From the NCBI GenBank assembly GCA_965601455.1, contig OZ271831.1, positions 2,790,001 to 2,854,000 of the forward strand: a stretch of DNA of 64,000 bases, in the 5' to 3' direction. The notes beneath the pieces were generated by a model that worked only from the letters and a program-made list of their open reading frames with translations, did not search any database and was not told the origin of the DNA. The position numbers were made by a program, and so were the translations under genes. Shown here one piece after another: positions 6,874 through 15,540 of this stretch. Position 1 is the stretch's first letter. Each line of letters opens with the position of its first letter. The stretch comes from JANQEU01 sp965601455 (lineage in GTDB: Bacteria > Bacteroidota > Bacteroidia > Cytophagales > Cyclobacteriaceae).

Positions 6874-7481
6874 ATATGATTTCAGTATATCAACTAAAAT
6901 CCAGATTCCAGAGGTTGCTAAGACCTATACTTAGCTTGATGAGAAGAATCGGCATAACTCCCAATCAGATTACTCTTTCGGCTATTGTCTTTAGCCTGTT
7001 TCTTGGCATTTGCCTTTGGAATGCGGAACAATTCCGGGCTGCGCTGTGGATTGTTCCTTTTGGATTATTTATCCGTATGGCGCTTAATGCACTCGATGGA
7101 ATGATGGCTCAAACGTACCAACTAAAGTCCAGGCAAGGAGAAGTTCTTAACGAACTAGGTGATGTAATTTCAGATATGGTGATTTTTATTCCCCTTATTA
7201 AGCTTCAGGGAGTAAATACCTTGATAGCGACACTCTTTATCTGCCTGGCCATAATAAATGAGTTTGCAGGGCTGCTCGGAAAAGTAGTAAGTGGAATTAG
7301 GAGATATGACGGCCCAATGGGAAAAAGCGACCGGGTATTTGTCATTGGACTTCTACTTCTATTGGGGTTCTTCTTTCCAGTGATTCTAAGCTTCGCAAAC
7401 TACGTTTTATTGTCCTGCATCGTTCTTATGATTGTGAGCACCTACACAAGGATAAGTGGCGCCTTAAAAAATAAAGAATAG
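6870..7481 (+). CDS. CDP-alcohol phosphatidyltransferase family protein
   Basis: A 203-residue membrane protein with about six helices. The family motif D-x2-D-G-x2-A-R-x8-G-x3-D-x3-D appears in altered form: N73, D76-G77, A80-Q81, G90, N94, D98. Two of the four usual aspartates are therefore Asn and the Arg is Gln. From memory, YnbA-type relatives also carry the NALDGM and LNELGD phrases, so this may be a subfamily trait and not decay. Canonical members displace CMP from CDP-diacylglycerol with an alcohol (glycerol phosphate, serine, inositol). The alcohol used here is unknown. It is coupled to the upstream hydrolase-like gene and sits divergent to cdsA/plsC. Confidence 0.82.
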   Translation: MNMISVYQLKSRFQRLLRPILSLMRRIGITPNQITLSAIVFSLFLGICLWNAEQFRAALWIVPFGLFIRMALNALDGMMAQTYQLKSRQGEVLNELGDVISDMVIFIPLIKLQGVNTLIATLFICLAIINEFAGLLGKVVSGIRRYDGPMGKSDRVFVIGLLLLLGFFFPVILSFANYVLLSCIVLMIVSTYTRISGALKNKE

Positions 7482-7591
7482 GCTTTTTGTAAGAGTTCAC
7501 CCAGCAAATTGCATATGGAACGAACAATGACAAATACAACATTTTGCAATATGGTTAGGTGTCATTAATTTAAACTATAAATGATCCAGCT

Positions 7592-8368
7592 ATGAAAGCC
7601 TCCCGTATCCCTGCCCATGAAGCGTCTTTCTTAAACTCTGGCAAAGCAATCAATGGGCGAACCTTTGAACTTTCACCTTTTGAGGTCTCCATCGGAAATA
7701 CCTCTGAATCAATTGATATGGTTCGAGCACGGGTACGTAATGGGGATGAATCCTTTTACTATAATACCTCGGTAAACAAAGACCGAATCGTTATTCACTT
7801 TACTGCCGGATACCTGAAAGGCGACATGTCTGCTCTTAGCCGTCCTAACTTTCACGTGTCCGTCCCCTTTGTAATTGCCCGAGATGGAACCGTTTACAAT
7901 CTCTGGCCCTCTTCCCGCTGGTCTTATCACCTGGGCAAAGGCGCTCTTGGCGGCAATCAGGCTGAAAGTAGACGTTCCATCGGTATTGAGCTGTCAAACA
8001 TAGGTCCTCTGATCAATGAGGATGGAAAACTTTACTCCACCTATAAGGATCCCAATGGAAACTACTTTGACGTGTATTGCAATGAATCTGAAACTCAGTA
8101 TTACCAGGAGCTGGAAGACCCCTATCGAAAGCATACTTTCTATGCCACTTACACAGACATCCAGTATGAAAAGCTAGATCAGGTTATACGATATTTATCC
8201 GCGCGTTATAGTATTCCCTATACCCTATTACCAGAGGAGGATCGCTATGATGTAAAAGAAGAGAACCTTGGTGCTGCAGGGGTGCTAAGCCATGTCAACT
8301 ACCGCCGATCCGGCAAATGGGACATCGGTCCTGCATTCGACTGGTCTAAATTGACAGGTGGTAGCTAA
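7592..8368 (+). CDS. N-acetylmuramoyl-L-alanine amidase (Amidase_2/PGRP fold)
   Basis: A 258-residue protein with an Amidase_2 domain from about residue 62: the zinc ligand His69 in IVIHFTAG, a second His113 in WSYHLGKG, the strand SIGIELSN (129-136), and a C-terminal His234 (LSHVNYR) with Asp244 in KWDIGPAFDW. This agrees with the AmpD/PGRP zinc site. These enzymes cut the bond between MurNAc and the stem peptide. No signal peptide is visible, so it acts in the cytoplasm (recycling of anhydro-muropeptides) or leaves by a non-Sec route. MurQ and an amino-sugar kinase are encoded at 45.8-47.4 kb and would act downstream in a recycling role. Confidence 0.87.
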   Translation: MKASRIPAHEASFLNSGKAINGRTFELSPFEVSIGNTSESIDMVRARVRNGDESFYYNTSVNKDRIVIHFTAGYLKGDMSALSRPNFHVSVPFVIARDGTVYNLWPSSRWSYHLGKGALGGNQAESRRSIGIELSNIGPLINEDGKLYSTYKDPNGNYFDVYCNESETQYYQELEDPYRKHTFYATYTDIQYEKLDQVIRYLSARYSIPYTLLPEEDRYDVKEENLGAAGVLSHVNYRRSGKWDIGPAFDWSKLTGGS

Positions 8369-8372
8369 CTGC

Positions 8373-9305
8373 TTACCGCGTACAAGGTTTTTGATAGGAT
8401 TTCAATGCAAAGGCCTGCTTCCAGAAGTCATCATTTTTCTCACTTTCGATTCTATTTTCTTCCGCATCGGAAAGGTCAGGGAAAAAATCCAGTCCGGTAA
8501 GCTCCTCCACGTCGTCAACCGGAACTAAATAATCCAATACGTCCCTGGACGGTAAGTCTTCTTTTTCTCGAACATGGGGAAATAGAAAGGCAGCAGTAAT
8601 GTGATCTCCTGATTCCAATCGGTAAATGATTACCTGGTAATACTTATCCGGTATTGCAATATCTCCTTTCTCATTTTCGATGACTTCATAATCGTCTGGA
8701 TCGGAAATAATCCCCCCTACAACTAAATACAACTCCTTCAGATTGGGGACCAGCACCTTTCTGATCTTGGTTTCCAATGCGTACCACGGACCACCAGCAC
8801 CATTCAAAGCGCTGTGATCCTGGGGCGCAATATTGGACATGTAGTTAGCTTGAAATACAGTCTTATCGTCGTAAGGATCCAGGGCCTCATCCATCAAGTC
8901 TGATATTTCACCCTCGACACCTCCTCGATCGCCACCCATGGCAAAATAAGGAACCATGTGGCCCCTGGCATAGCCAGATCCGGTATAGTCATCGGTGACC
9001 ACACCGTTAGGAACATCCGTATCTTGTCGAAAACTTTTATACTTCTTCTCTCTTTTGGGTGTGCACAAATAATCTGGAATAATGTGATAGGCGCACCACT
9101 CCGGAATCCTCCAGTTGGGTGCATAATTCAGAATAAACCCTTGTCTTACATAGATGGAATCAGCATCTGGCTGACCCATATAGATATGTTCATCATAGAG
9201 CACTTTGTCCATCCCATCGAGATCCTCATATAGCGACGGTTGGGCCTGAATACAAAAGCCGATCGATACCGTGATGATGAGTAAGAACACTTTCTGATTT
9301 CTCAT
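8373..9305 (-). CDS. Secreted DNA/RNA non-specific endonuclease (NUC1 family)
   Basis: Taken from the ATG at 9305 (310 residues), which gives a clean signal peptide (MRNQKVFLLIITVSIGFCIQAQ) and avoids a 14-bp overlap with the upstream gene. The beta-beta-alpha-metal core is present: R114-G-H116-M with catalytic His116, then SNIAPQD (157-163), and LNGAGGPWYALE with Asn168 as magnesium ligand and Glu178, aligned to His89, Asn119 and Glu127 of Serratia nuclease. Such enzymes degrade DNA and RNA outside the cell or in the periplasm for nutrition or defence. It is the last gene of a minus-strand pair with the membrane protein at 9310-10353. Confidence 0.88.
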   Translation of the reverse strand: MRNQKVFLLIITVSIGFCIQAQPSLYEDLDGMDKVLYDEHIYMGQPDADSIYVRQGFILNYAPNWRIPEWCAYHIIPDYLCTPKREKKYKSFRQDTDVPNGVVTDDYTGSGYARGHMVPYFAMGGDRGGVEGEISDLMDEALDPYDDKTVFQANYMSNIAPQDHSALNGAGGPWYALETKIRKVLVPNLKELYLVVGGIISDPDDYEVIENEKGDIAIPDKYYQVIIYRLESGDHITAAFLFPHVREKEDLPSRDVLDYLVPVDDVEELTGLDFFPDLSDAEENRIESEKNDDFWKQAFALKSYQKPCTR

Positions 9306-9309
9306 GGTA

Positions 9310-10353
9310 TTACTTCTTATCATTTTGCTCTGAATTTTTCAGGAAGGCATATGTACCGTTGCTTAAGCCCAACAGAGCCAACTGCACCTCCGAGTATTCC
9401 GGCATTGTATAGTCGTAGACCACTGACTTAACGAATGCTAATCCGAACACGATATTAAAAATCAGCGCCTGAAGTCTGTGAATACTTACCCCTTCGGAAT
9501 CGGAAAGGATATCTTGAAGAAAGTTGCCATCTGACTTCCTGTAATTTACCAGACGAGTAAGTCCATCATCCCCAGCTTCACCTGCCCGGTCCTCTTCCCC
9601 CTTACCAATAGCTTGCCCTACAGTAGTTGTAGTCGCACTTATGCCGATTAACACCAACGCAGTAGCGTTGACCGTGTTGATATTCCCGGTGAACCCCAGG
9701 ATATAAATGAAACTACCAATGACAATGAAGCTCCAAAAAGCTAATTGAGACTTGCTGAAACTATAACTTGAAATAACAGAATCATTGGTCAAATTAGAGA
9801 TACGATCCTTTATTATAGACCTAAACACATACAGTATCGCGATGTAGAATATCGTAAAACCAATGACAAGCCAGATCCCGTATCTAGACCATTTGTCCAC
9901 CTCGGAAAAAAAGATGGTAGCTCGCTGATGATACGTCATGCTACTTTGTTCATCCAATTTGATTCCAATTAACAGCTTCTTCTCAGCTTTTCCTCGGATG
10001 TTATATAGTGCCTCTTTCTCCTCCTGCGTCAGGTAATCAACATGATAGGTGAAATTTATGATACCCGCATCTGTATTAGGAATGAAGGCGGGCATAGCCG
10101 ACATTTCAATATTTTCAAGAAGTAGCCGCACGTTTCTAAGAACGATCCCTTCTTCTTCCATGAATTCGTTAATGCCAGGAATATCGAACGTAATTACGCA
10201 AGTATCAATGATGGTATTTTCTTCGATGGGTAAATATTCTTCTCCAGCATCAATATAAATACCGTCAATATCAATTTGAGCTTGAGCTGAGCACCATATA
10301 AAAGTGCATACCAGAACTGTCGACAGACGTCTGAGATAGGTTTGAGCGATCAT
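9310..10353 (-). CDS. Exported membrane protein with duplicated two-helix repeat, unknown function
   Basis: I do not recognise a named family. The 347-residue protein has a signal peptide (1-25, ending SAQAQ), a soluble part to about 155, a helix at 159-178, then two similar blocks. Block one is SFSKSQLAFWSFIVI (198-212), then ATALVLIGIS plus a Thr-rich turn (230-246). Block two is GVSIHRLQALIFNIV (288-302), then EVQLALLGLSNGTYAFLK (322-339). Both read S-x-S/H-x-x-Q, helix, then A-L-x-L-x-G-I/L-S, so they look like an internal duplication. The acidic loop 250-290 lies between them. It is encoded directly upstream of the secreted nuclease (stop at 9310, nuclease ATG at 9305), probably as one transcript. 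Confidence 0.75.
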   Translation of the reverse strand: MIAQTYLRRLSTVLVCTFIWCSAQAQIDIDGIYIDAGEEYLPIEENTIIDTCVITFDIPGINEFMEEEGIVLRNVRLLLENIEMSAMPAFIPNTDAGIINFTYHVDYLTQEEKEALYNIRGKAEKKLLIGIKLDEQSSMTYHQRATIFFSEVDKWSRYGIWLVIGFTIFYIAILYVFRSIIKDRISNLTNDSVISSYSFSKSQLAFWSFIVIGSFIYILGFTGNINTVNATALVLIGISATTTTVGQAIGKGEEDRAGEAGDDGLTRLVNYRKSDGNFLQDILSDSEGVSIHRLQALIFNIVFGLAFVKSVVYDYTMPEYSEVQLALLGLSNGTYAFLKNSEQNDKK

Positions 10354-10449
10354 GAGCGTGGTCTTTGGTCTGTAGAAAGATAATCAAAAAGGAAAAGTAT
10401 TGCAAATACCGCTCTTATATCCTCAGTCCAAATCCACTAAATCCTCTCG

Positions 10450-11412
10450 TTATATTTCACTCCATTTGCCGAAAGTAGCTCCGCGATTGGTGATCTGGTT
10501 CATCTTAAGGGCTTTCAGCGATCGGTACTCAGCCATTCTCCCGTCGAAATACCCGGGATTTACATTTGGATATTCATCTTTAGCCAATTGAATCCATTCT
10601 ACGATCTTGCTGTACTTGTTGTCTATGAGGTGAAAAACAAATTCCATGGTTCCTGTAGTATCTAATTCTTCGATTTGTTCCAGAAGATTCTTTCGCTTTT
10701 GCTTCGCGAGGTAATTGATACGACGCAATCCCATGACCGACTCTCCAGGAATTCCTGTGTGAGTTCCATTAACTCCGTCTGGCATTTTGATGTTCGGAAG
10801 GCCATACTTCTTGAGTAACTTTCTTACCCTTCTTCTTTTGGAAGTATGATATTGAAAATGCTTGAGCAAGTCCATCTGCCGATTATTAAGGTCGTCATGC
10901 AGTATCATCTTGATAAACTCGTGATAGAATACTCGTTTCCATCCGGGCTTTATCACCGGTGACCTCACCGGAATACCATGATGATCAGCAAACTCAATTT
11001 GAACACGATGATGCTTTTCAAAGAAGTCAAGTGATCCGTGATGGCTGCTAAGATGTGAACAGGGCACTCCGGCTGCGTCAAAAACTCTCAACTGGGCTTC
11101 AAGCTCCTTCCTAATTTCATCCGGTTTCATTTTAAACTGAAATTCTTTGTGCGTTCTAAATTTCCCGTTTCGGTGCAAAGTGGGAATTTGGTCCAGCGGT
11201 GCCAGGGGCCATCCGGAGGTCACAGTGAAGTGAAGCCCAATCTCTATGTCCGGATAATCGGTATATAGATTCCTGATACGTTCTGCAGATTTTGGATGAT
11301 TGACTAAAGCCGCGACGGAATTTATAAATCCCATTTCGATACCGTCATAAACTCCTTTATCCACAAAATCAAGTGCACCAAAATCATCGGCAGTAAAAAT
11401 AATCTTCTTCAT
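10450..11412 (-). CDS. ChbG/HpnK (YdjC)-type carbohydrate deacetylase
   Basis: The 320-residue protein starts MKKIIFTADDFG, with the metal-binding Asp9/Asp10 pair of the YdjC family, followed by GLHFTVTSGWPL (His61) and SHLSSHHG (His120, His124, His125). These enzymes remove N-acetyl groups from amino-sugar oligosaccharides such as chitobiose (ChbG) or from hopanoid-linked GlcNAc (HpnK). No signal peptide is seen. It begins 4 bp after the stop of the 654-residue amidohydrolase-like gene, so they are very probably co-transcribed and may act on one compound. Confidence 0.85.
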   Translation of the reverse strand: MKKIIFTADDFGALDFVDKGVYDGIEMGFINSVAALVNHPKSAERIRNLYTDYPDIEIGLHFTVTSGWPLAPLDQIPTLHRNGKFRTHKEFQFKMKPDEIRKELEAQLRVFDAAGVPCSHLSSHHGSLDFFEKHHRVQIEFADHHGIPVRSPVIKPGWKRVFYHEFIKMILHDDLNNRQMDLLKHFQYHTSKRRRVRKLLKKYGLPNIKMPDGVNGTHTGIPGESVMGLRRINYLAKQKRKNLLEQIEELDTTGTMEFVFHLIDNKYSKIVEWIQLAKDEYPNVNPGYFDGRMAEYRSLKALKMNQITNRGATFGKWSEI

Positions 11413-11416
11413 TCCT

Positions 11417-13324
11417 CTAGGGATTAGGATACAAAAACTGTCTGGGATGCTTTCGAGCTATTTCCTCGAAATCGGTACCAAACGCATTGACAAAGTCCTG
11501 GACAAATTGTTCATGCCGGGGGCCAAATAGTTGCGTGAAGTAAAAATCCGAACCGTAAAGAATTTTTTCTTGGTGACGTGTATCAAGTTGATCGTACAAT
11601 TTCTCTTTGAAAGCGTTCAATTCGAGTAGAATACTGAATTTCTCATTGTTTACCAGATACTCAATTAGGCCGTCCTCCGAACCTCCGGAATTAACAAGCT
11701 TATTGATGGTGTTGATCTTTCCGGTGAGTCCTGGACCAAGTTTCCCAATCCTTCTAAATATTATTAGCAATCGTACTTGGTCTGGATACGGTATACTTTC
11801 ATCCAAAATGTAAGTAAGCAATGGTGTCTGTTTATACAACGAATCAAAGAATACTACATCGGATTGGTTACCGATTTGTTGCCTAATGGCCCTATGTTCC
11901 CTCCTATTTAGAACACATAGCGATCTGGGTATTGAGAAACTAAAGAAATGGCCTTCACTAAATGCTGAAAGGTCGGTATATAAGTTTGGGTACTTATCAC
12001 TTTGAATCATCTCCAGGATGTACTTGCTCCAGTTATTCAATTTCCCAATATCATAGAGGAGCTCCCAAAAGTCAATTCTTCTGTCTTCCTTTTCCCATGC
12101 CAGTTGTGGGCTGTCCTCGCGATCAGGGTAAAATAACTCCTTTCTTAAGGTTACATTGGATACGTTCTCCGTTGGTGGATTATAACATCGTGCTACCGTC
12201 CGCCTATGTTCGGCTGGCATGGAGTTTATCCATTGATTGAATCTATGTTCCGGAAATCTTTCCAGTCGTTCTGGTAAGGTATGATGGACCATCTCCATGA
12301 TCTCACCTGAACCACCAAAATGGGCCAGGTTAATTTTTAGGTTTTTGTACTCTGAAACCACTAGTTCCCATAATTTGGGATGGTTCATGGTATTGGCTCT
12401 CTCAGCTATAGCATGACCGGCTTTCAATGAAATCACCTCGTGTTCAAAACGACGAACTTTACCATCGAGATACTTTATTTTCCGCTTCTTATGGTCATAT
12501 ATATGACCCCAAACACGAACACTTTTCACCAATGTTGCAAATCCGGCATCCGAGCAATGAACGGTAATGGGGATCTGGTTCTCTTGGCAAAACTCGTAAA
12601 CACCGCCAGGATCCATAAGTACTGGATCCGTCGGGGAAAATCCTACTGGGCAATACAGCTTGACGCCGTGAAATCGCGCACCATCGTTGAGAATTTTTTC
12701 CCTAAGAAGGGGAATGTAGTCTATTGCATCCGATGATTTCCTTGTCTGGCGTGGTTCAACTGAATAGAAAGGTTGGATATGGTCTTTTCCGTATTTATCG
12801 ACCAAAGCTTCCATTTCTTCCACCTGGTCCTTGAAGTTCTCATCGTTAATCAAATCATCAGATTCCCTAATTCGCTTTGATAGGCGACGAACTTTCTCTC
12901 CAAGCTTCCTTAGATCCCTTTTACCCGTAAATCGTCCAACCTCCCTAATAACGGTTGCCAGTCCACCCAGCGCGTTTAGGAAACGCTTTCGTTTCCTATG
13001 GAGCCTCTCTTCCTGTGAAGGATTATCAAGAAGCGTATCATCGGCGTACGTTAAGTCAAATGTCAGCGGTGTAAACACCATTTCATCATTTGGCAGGTGC
13101 TGCTGGTAGGCTGTATTGAAAAAAGCATAAACCCCTTCGGTATCGTCCGTACCAATTCGTTCCAGAAATTCTTCCACATTGCCAATGATCTGATGAAATT
13201 TTCGATCGTCGTTATCGGCGATTTCTACCAATTTTGTTAGCGAGACTGCAATCTTTGCAATCTTGTCTACAATTACTCCCTTATTGAAAAAATGCTGGTG
13301 AATGTCGTAGAGCGGTTGTGGCAT
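11417..13324 (-). CDS. Large amidohydrolase-superfamily-like protein
   Basis: Read from the ATG at 13324 (635 residues, MPQPLYDIHQHF) in preference to 13381, because the metal-binding H-x-H of the first TIM-barrel strand (His9, His11) then stands at the normal place. Later strands show PITVHCSDAG, LKINLAHFGGSGEI and LYGSDFYFTQLF, matching the His, His and Gly-Ser-Asp sites of amidohydrolase-2 type metal hydrolases. The family is usually 300-400 residues; the extra length is an Arg/Lys-rich insert around 90-170 and a long insert around 380-560. The reaction is unknown. It is coupled to the ChbG-like gene downstream, which suggests work on an acylated or amidated sugar. Confidence 0.72.
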   Translation of the reverse strand: MPQPLYDIHQHFFNKGVIVDKIAKIAVSLTKLVEIADNDDRKFHQIIGNVEEFLERIGTDDTEGVYAFFNTAYQQHLPNDEMVFTPLTFDLTYADDTLLDNPSQEERLHRKRKRFLNALGGLATVIREVGRFTGKRDLRKLGEKVRRLSKRIRESDDLINDENFKDQVEEMEALVDKYGKDHIQPFYSVEPRQTRKSSDAIDYIPLLREKILNDGARFHGVKLYCPVGFSPTDPVLMDPGGVYEFCQENQIPITVHCSDAGFATLVKSVRVWGHIYDHKKRKIKYLDGKVRRFEHEVISLKAGHAIAERANTMNHPKLWELVVSEYKNLKINLAHFGGSGEIMEMVHHTLPERLERFPEHRFNQWINSMPAEHRRTVARCYNPPTENVSNVTLRKELFYPDREDSPQLAWEKEDRRIDFWELLYDIGKLNNWSKYILEMIQSDKYPNLYTDLSAFSEGHFFSFSIPRSLCVLNRREHRAIRQQIGNQSDVVFFDSLYKQTPLLTYILDESIPYPDQVRLLIIFRRIGKLGPGLTGKINTINKLVNSGGSEDGLIEYLVNNEKFSILLELNAFKEKLYDQLDTRHQEKILYGSDFYFTQLFGPRHEQFVQDFVNAFGTDFEEIARKHPRQFLYPNP

Positions 13325-13605
13325 GGTGGTAAAAGCGTTAAGTATTCTACTGAATTTAAATACAAAACCGTTTATTACCAAGTACTATCTCTTTCCAAAG
13401 TACTTAATTAGTAAGTGATTGACTATCAGGATGTAGCAAATGATAAAATGCGATACCAACGGCTAGTTACGACATATCTGATTCAAGTTGAAATAGGCCC
13501 GAATTAGATGTTGTACTTTATCAGATGATTAAGTCTTGGAAATCAATGTGAATAGCCAGCTACTAAAACAATTTTTCTAACATCTACCTTGTACATGCCA
13601 CTGAT

Positions 13606-14007
13606 TTATTGTTTCAAATTAACTCTTACCCTCTCCTCTATCCTTCTCTTGATTTCTTTCCTGAACTTCAGGTTTTGTTGGTATTGGCGCTTATTCAAAA
13701 ACTCAATAAGATAAGCAACTACAGCGCCACCGAATATGGCAATTCCAAGCTCGGATAAAACATCAAGTACTATCGAATCCACAAATTGGCCTAAACGATC
13801 GGCATAGAAATAGCTTATTATCCTTGCTGAAACCGTAATGGTAATACCTAAAATGAAGAAGATGCTGAGAAACAGGGTATGGAAATATTCCTTATTGATG
13901 ATTAGGTCCAACTCCTCTGGATTTTTTTCATAATAGTCGACCAACTCATCAGTCACGTTTTGATTATCCGATAGTACCCAGGTCATCAGTTTTTGAATTA
14001 TTTTCAT
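13606..14007 (-). CDS. Small two-helix membrane protein, unknown function
   Basis: I do not recognise this 133-residue protein. It has an N-terminal soluble part (about 1-42) with the acidic stretch DELVDYYEKNPEELD, two hydrophobic helices (about 44-66 and 84-104) and a strongly basic C-terminal tail (KRQYQQNLKFRKEIKRR). The topology suggests an inner-membrane protein with both ends in the cytoplasm. Its start is 29 bp from the divergent patatin gene at 14037, so the two may share a control region. Confidence 0.6.
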   Translation of the reverse strand: MKIIQKLMTWVLSDNQNVTDELVDYYEKNPEELDLIINKEYFHTLFLSIFFILGITITVSARIISYFYADRLGQFVDSIVLDVLSELGIAIFGGAVVAYLIEFLNKRQYQQNLKFRKEIKRRIEERVRVNLKQ

Positions 14008-14036
14008 CTTGTGATATTAAATCTAATTCATTCAAT

Positions 14037-14834
14037 ATGCCAATAGGTAAAGCTAAGATAGGGTTAGCTCTTTCTGGTGGTGGTGCAAAAGGAGTCTGCC
14101 ACCTGGGTATGATGGATGCGCTACTAGAGAAAGGATTCCACTTTGATGTCATCTCGGGCTCCAGTGCGGGATCGGTAGTAGGCGCCATGTATGCCAATGG
14201 ACATTCTCCGAAAGAAGCACTGGAAATATTTAAGGCAACAGACTTTAAAGAGTTGTCCGAATTTGCTCTCAATTGGTCAGGACTATTAAACATTCGTAAA
14301 GCTGCCGATTATCTCGGAAACTATCTACCGAAGACTTTTGAAGAGCTGCGAATACCATTTTTTGCCACTTGCACAAGTATGAATAGAAACTCATCGATCT
14401 ATTTCAGTGAAGGACCCTTACTCAAGGTACTTCTGGCTTCCTGTACCATTCCGGTCATTTTTGAGCCAGTGGAAATAAACGGCGAGCAATTGGTGGACGG
14501 TGGTGTTTTGGATAATCTTCCAATTCAACCATTAAAAGAAGAAAAGATGGACTTCATCATCGGTTTACACTGCAATTCCTTGGGAGAAGGAAAGAAAGCA
14601 GTCGGATGGAGAGAATTGATGACTCGTTCGCTGGAGATGTCCATGTCCTCTGCAATCCACGAGAAAAGCACGGGAATTGATCTTTTTATGGAACCCCCGA
14701 GAATGTCAAACTACGAAGTATTTGATTTCAAAAAGGCACAGGAAATGTACGATATCGGGTACTCTTATGCGAAAAGTCACCTGGAAAAAATTGAGCTACC
14801 GAGGAAAGGTATTTTCGGGGATCTGTTTGACTGA
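14037..14834 (+). CDS. Patatin-like phospholipase (RssA type)
   Basis: The 265-residue protein has the patatin motifs in order: the oxyanion-hole loop G14-G-G-A-K-G19, the nucleophile elbow G41-S-S43-A-G45 with catalytic Ser43, and the catalytic Asp154 in VDGG. Length and the single-domain plan fit the bacterial RssA/YlbK group. No signal peptide is present, so it acts at the inner face of the membrane or on internal lipids as an acyl hydrolase. The divergent neighbour is a small membrane protein. Downstream are REP-like repeats that may end its transcript. Confidence 0.9.
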   Translation: MPIGKAKIGLALSGGGAKGVCHLGMMDALLEKGFHFDVISGSSAGSVVGAMYANGHSPKEALEIFKATDFKELSEFALNWSGLLNIRKAADYLGNYLPKTFEELRIPFFATCTSMNRNSSIYFSEGPLLKVLLASCTIPVIFEPVEINGEQLVDGGVLDNLPIQPLKEEKMDFIIGLHCNSLGEGKKAVGWRELMTRSLEMSMSSAIHEKSTGIDLFMEPPRMSNYEVFDFKKAQEMYDIGYSYAKSHLEKIELPRKGIFGDLFD

Positions 14835-14950
14835 ACACGCGTTACGAACCTTAGTGCGCGTTTATAACGCGTGCTTATAGTATTTAGCGCACGTTTGCAA
14901 CGCGTGCTTATTACTTACAGCACATACTTAGTTTATAACGCGTGCCTATT
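14835..14950. repeat. REP-like repeat cluster, left side of the RAYT gene
   Basis: Three plus-oriented units near TTTAGCGCGCGTTTATAACG followed by CGTGCTTAT are seen at about 14851-14880, 14882-14912 and 14914-14949 (the last split by an insert), plus a partial unit in the opposite sense at 14833-14846 (ACACGCGTTACGAAC). They contain imperfect GCGCACG/CGCGTGC dyads that can form small hairpins. The units face those on the right side of the transposase gene in inverted orientation. Confidence 0.8.
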
Positions 14951-14959
14951 ATTCATCAA

Positions 14960-15502
14960 TCAATCCAGTAATACAACATCCAAAATACCACGCATTCCGG
15001 CATAATCTCTCGCAGACGAGTACCAGTAGTATTCAGGTTCATCAACAATTTCGTCTTTGACTGGATTATTATGGATATATCTAAGCTTTTGATCCAGAAT
15101 CCTATTGGAAAAAATCTCCATTGGATGATTACCATCTTGCCAGACCTTGTAGTTTGAGATGCGCTTTATATTTTTTGCTCGTCCTCTAAAAGCTTTTAAC
15201 AACCATTCTCTCCTGCTCTCATTTATTTTATAGATTTCATCGATAATCCGTTTGTTGGTAAACTTTTTAAAATCTCTGAAGATACCAGAAAGGTTATTCT
15301 TGCTACTGACAATCATATGCAAATGACTGGGCATAAGGCACCAGGCATGAATAACTAATTGTTTTTCTTCCTGACAATATTTTAGGGAATCAACAATTAT
15401 ATACTTTATCTCTTTCCTGGTGAATAGATCAATCCATTCTACAATGGTGCTGGTCACAAAGTAGATGCCTTCGGGATTTCGAAACTTATATTTTTCCGAC
15501 AT
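14960..15502 (-). mobile_element. REP-associated tyrosine transposase (RAYT, Y1/IS200-like)
   Basis: The 180-residue protein has the Y1 transposase HUH motif H60-L-H62 in MPSHLHMIV. It also has the family features YFVTSTI near the start, WQDGNHPMEIFSN, RYIHNNPVKDEIV and EYYWYSSARDYAG near the end. RAYTs are single-copy, domesticated relatives of IS200/IS605 transposases that nick and join REP hairpins on single-stranded DNA. The gene is flanked on both sides by inverted REP-like units, as in a REPtron. It looks intact. It is inserted between the patatin gene and the sigma/anti-sigma operon, in a non-coding stretch. Confidence 0.92.
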
Positions 15503-15540
15503 CGATCATAATACGTTGTTTGTAATATATACATAAGTTG

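Noticed and set aside
13964..14293. Coding frame opposite the patatin start
   Set aside because: It lies on the other strand of the conserved patatin N-terminus (GGGAKG and GSSAGS) and has no family features.
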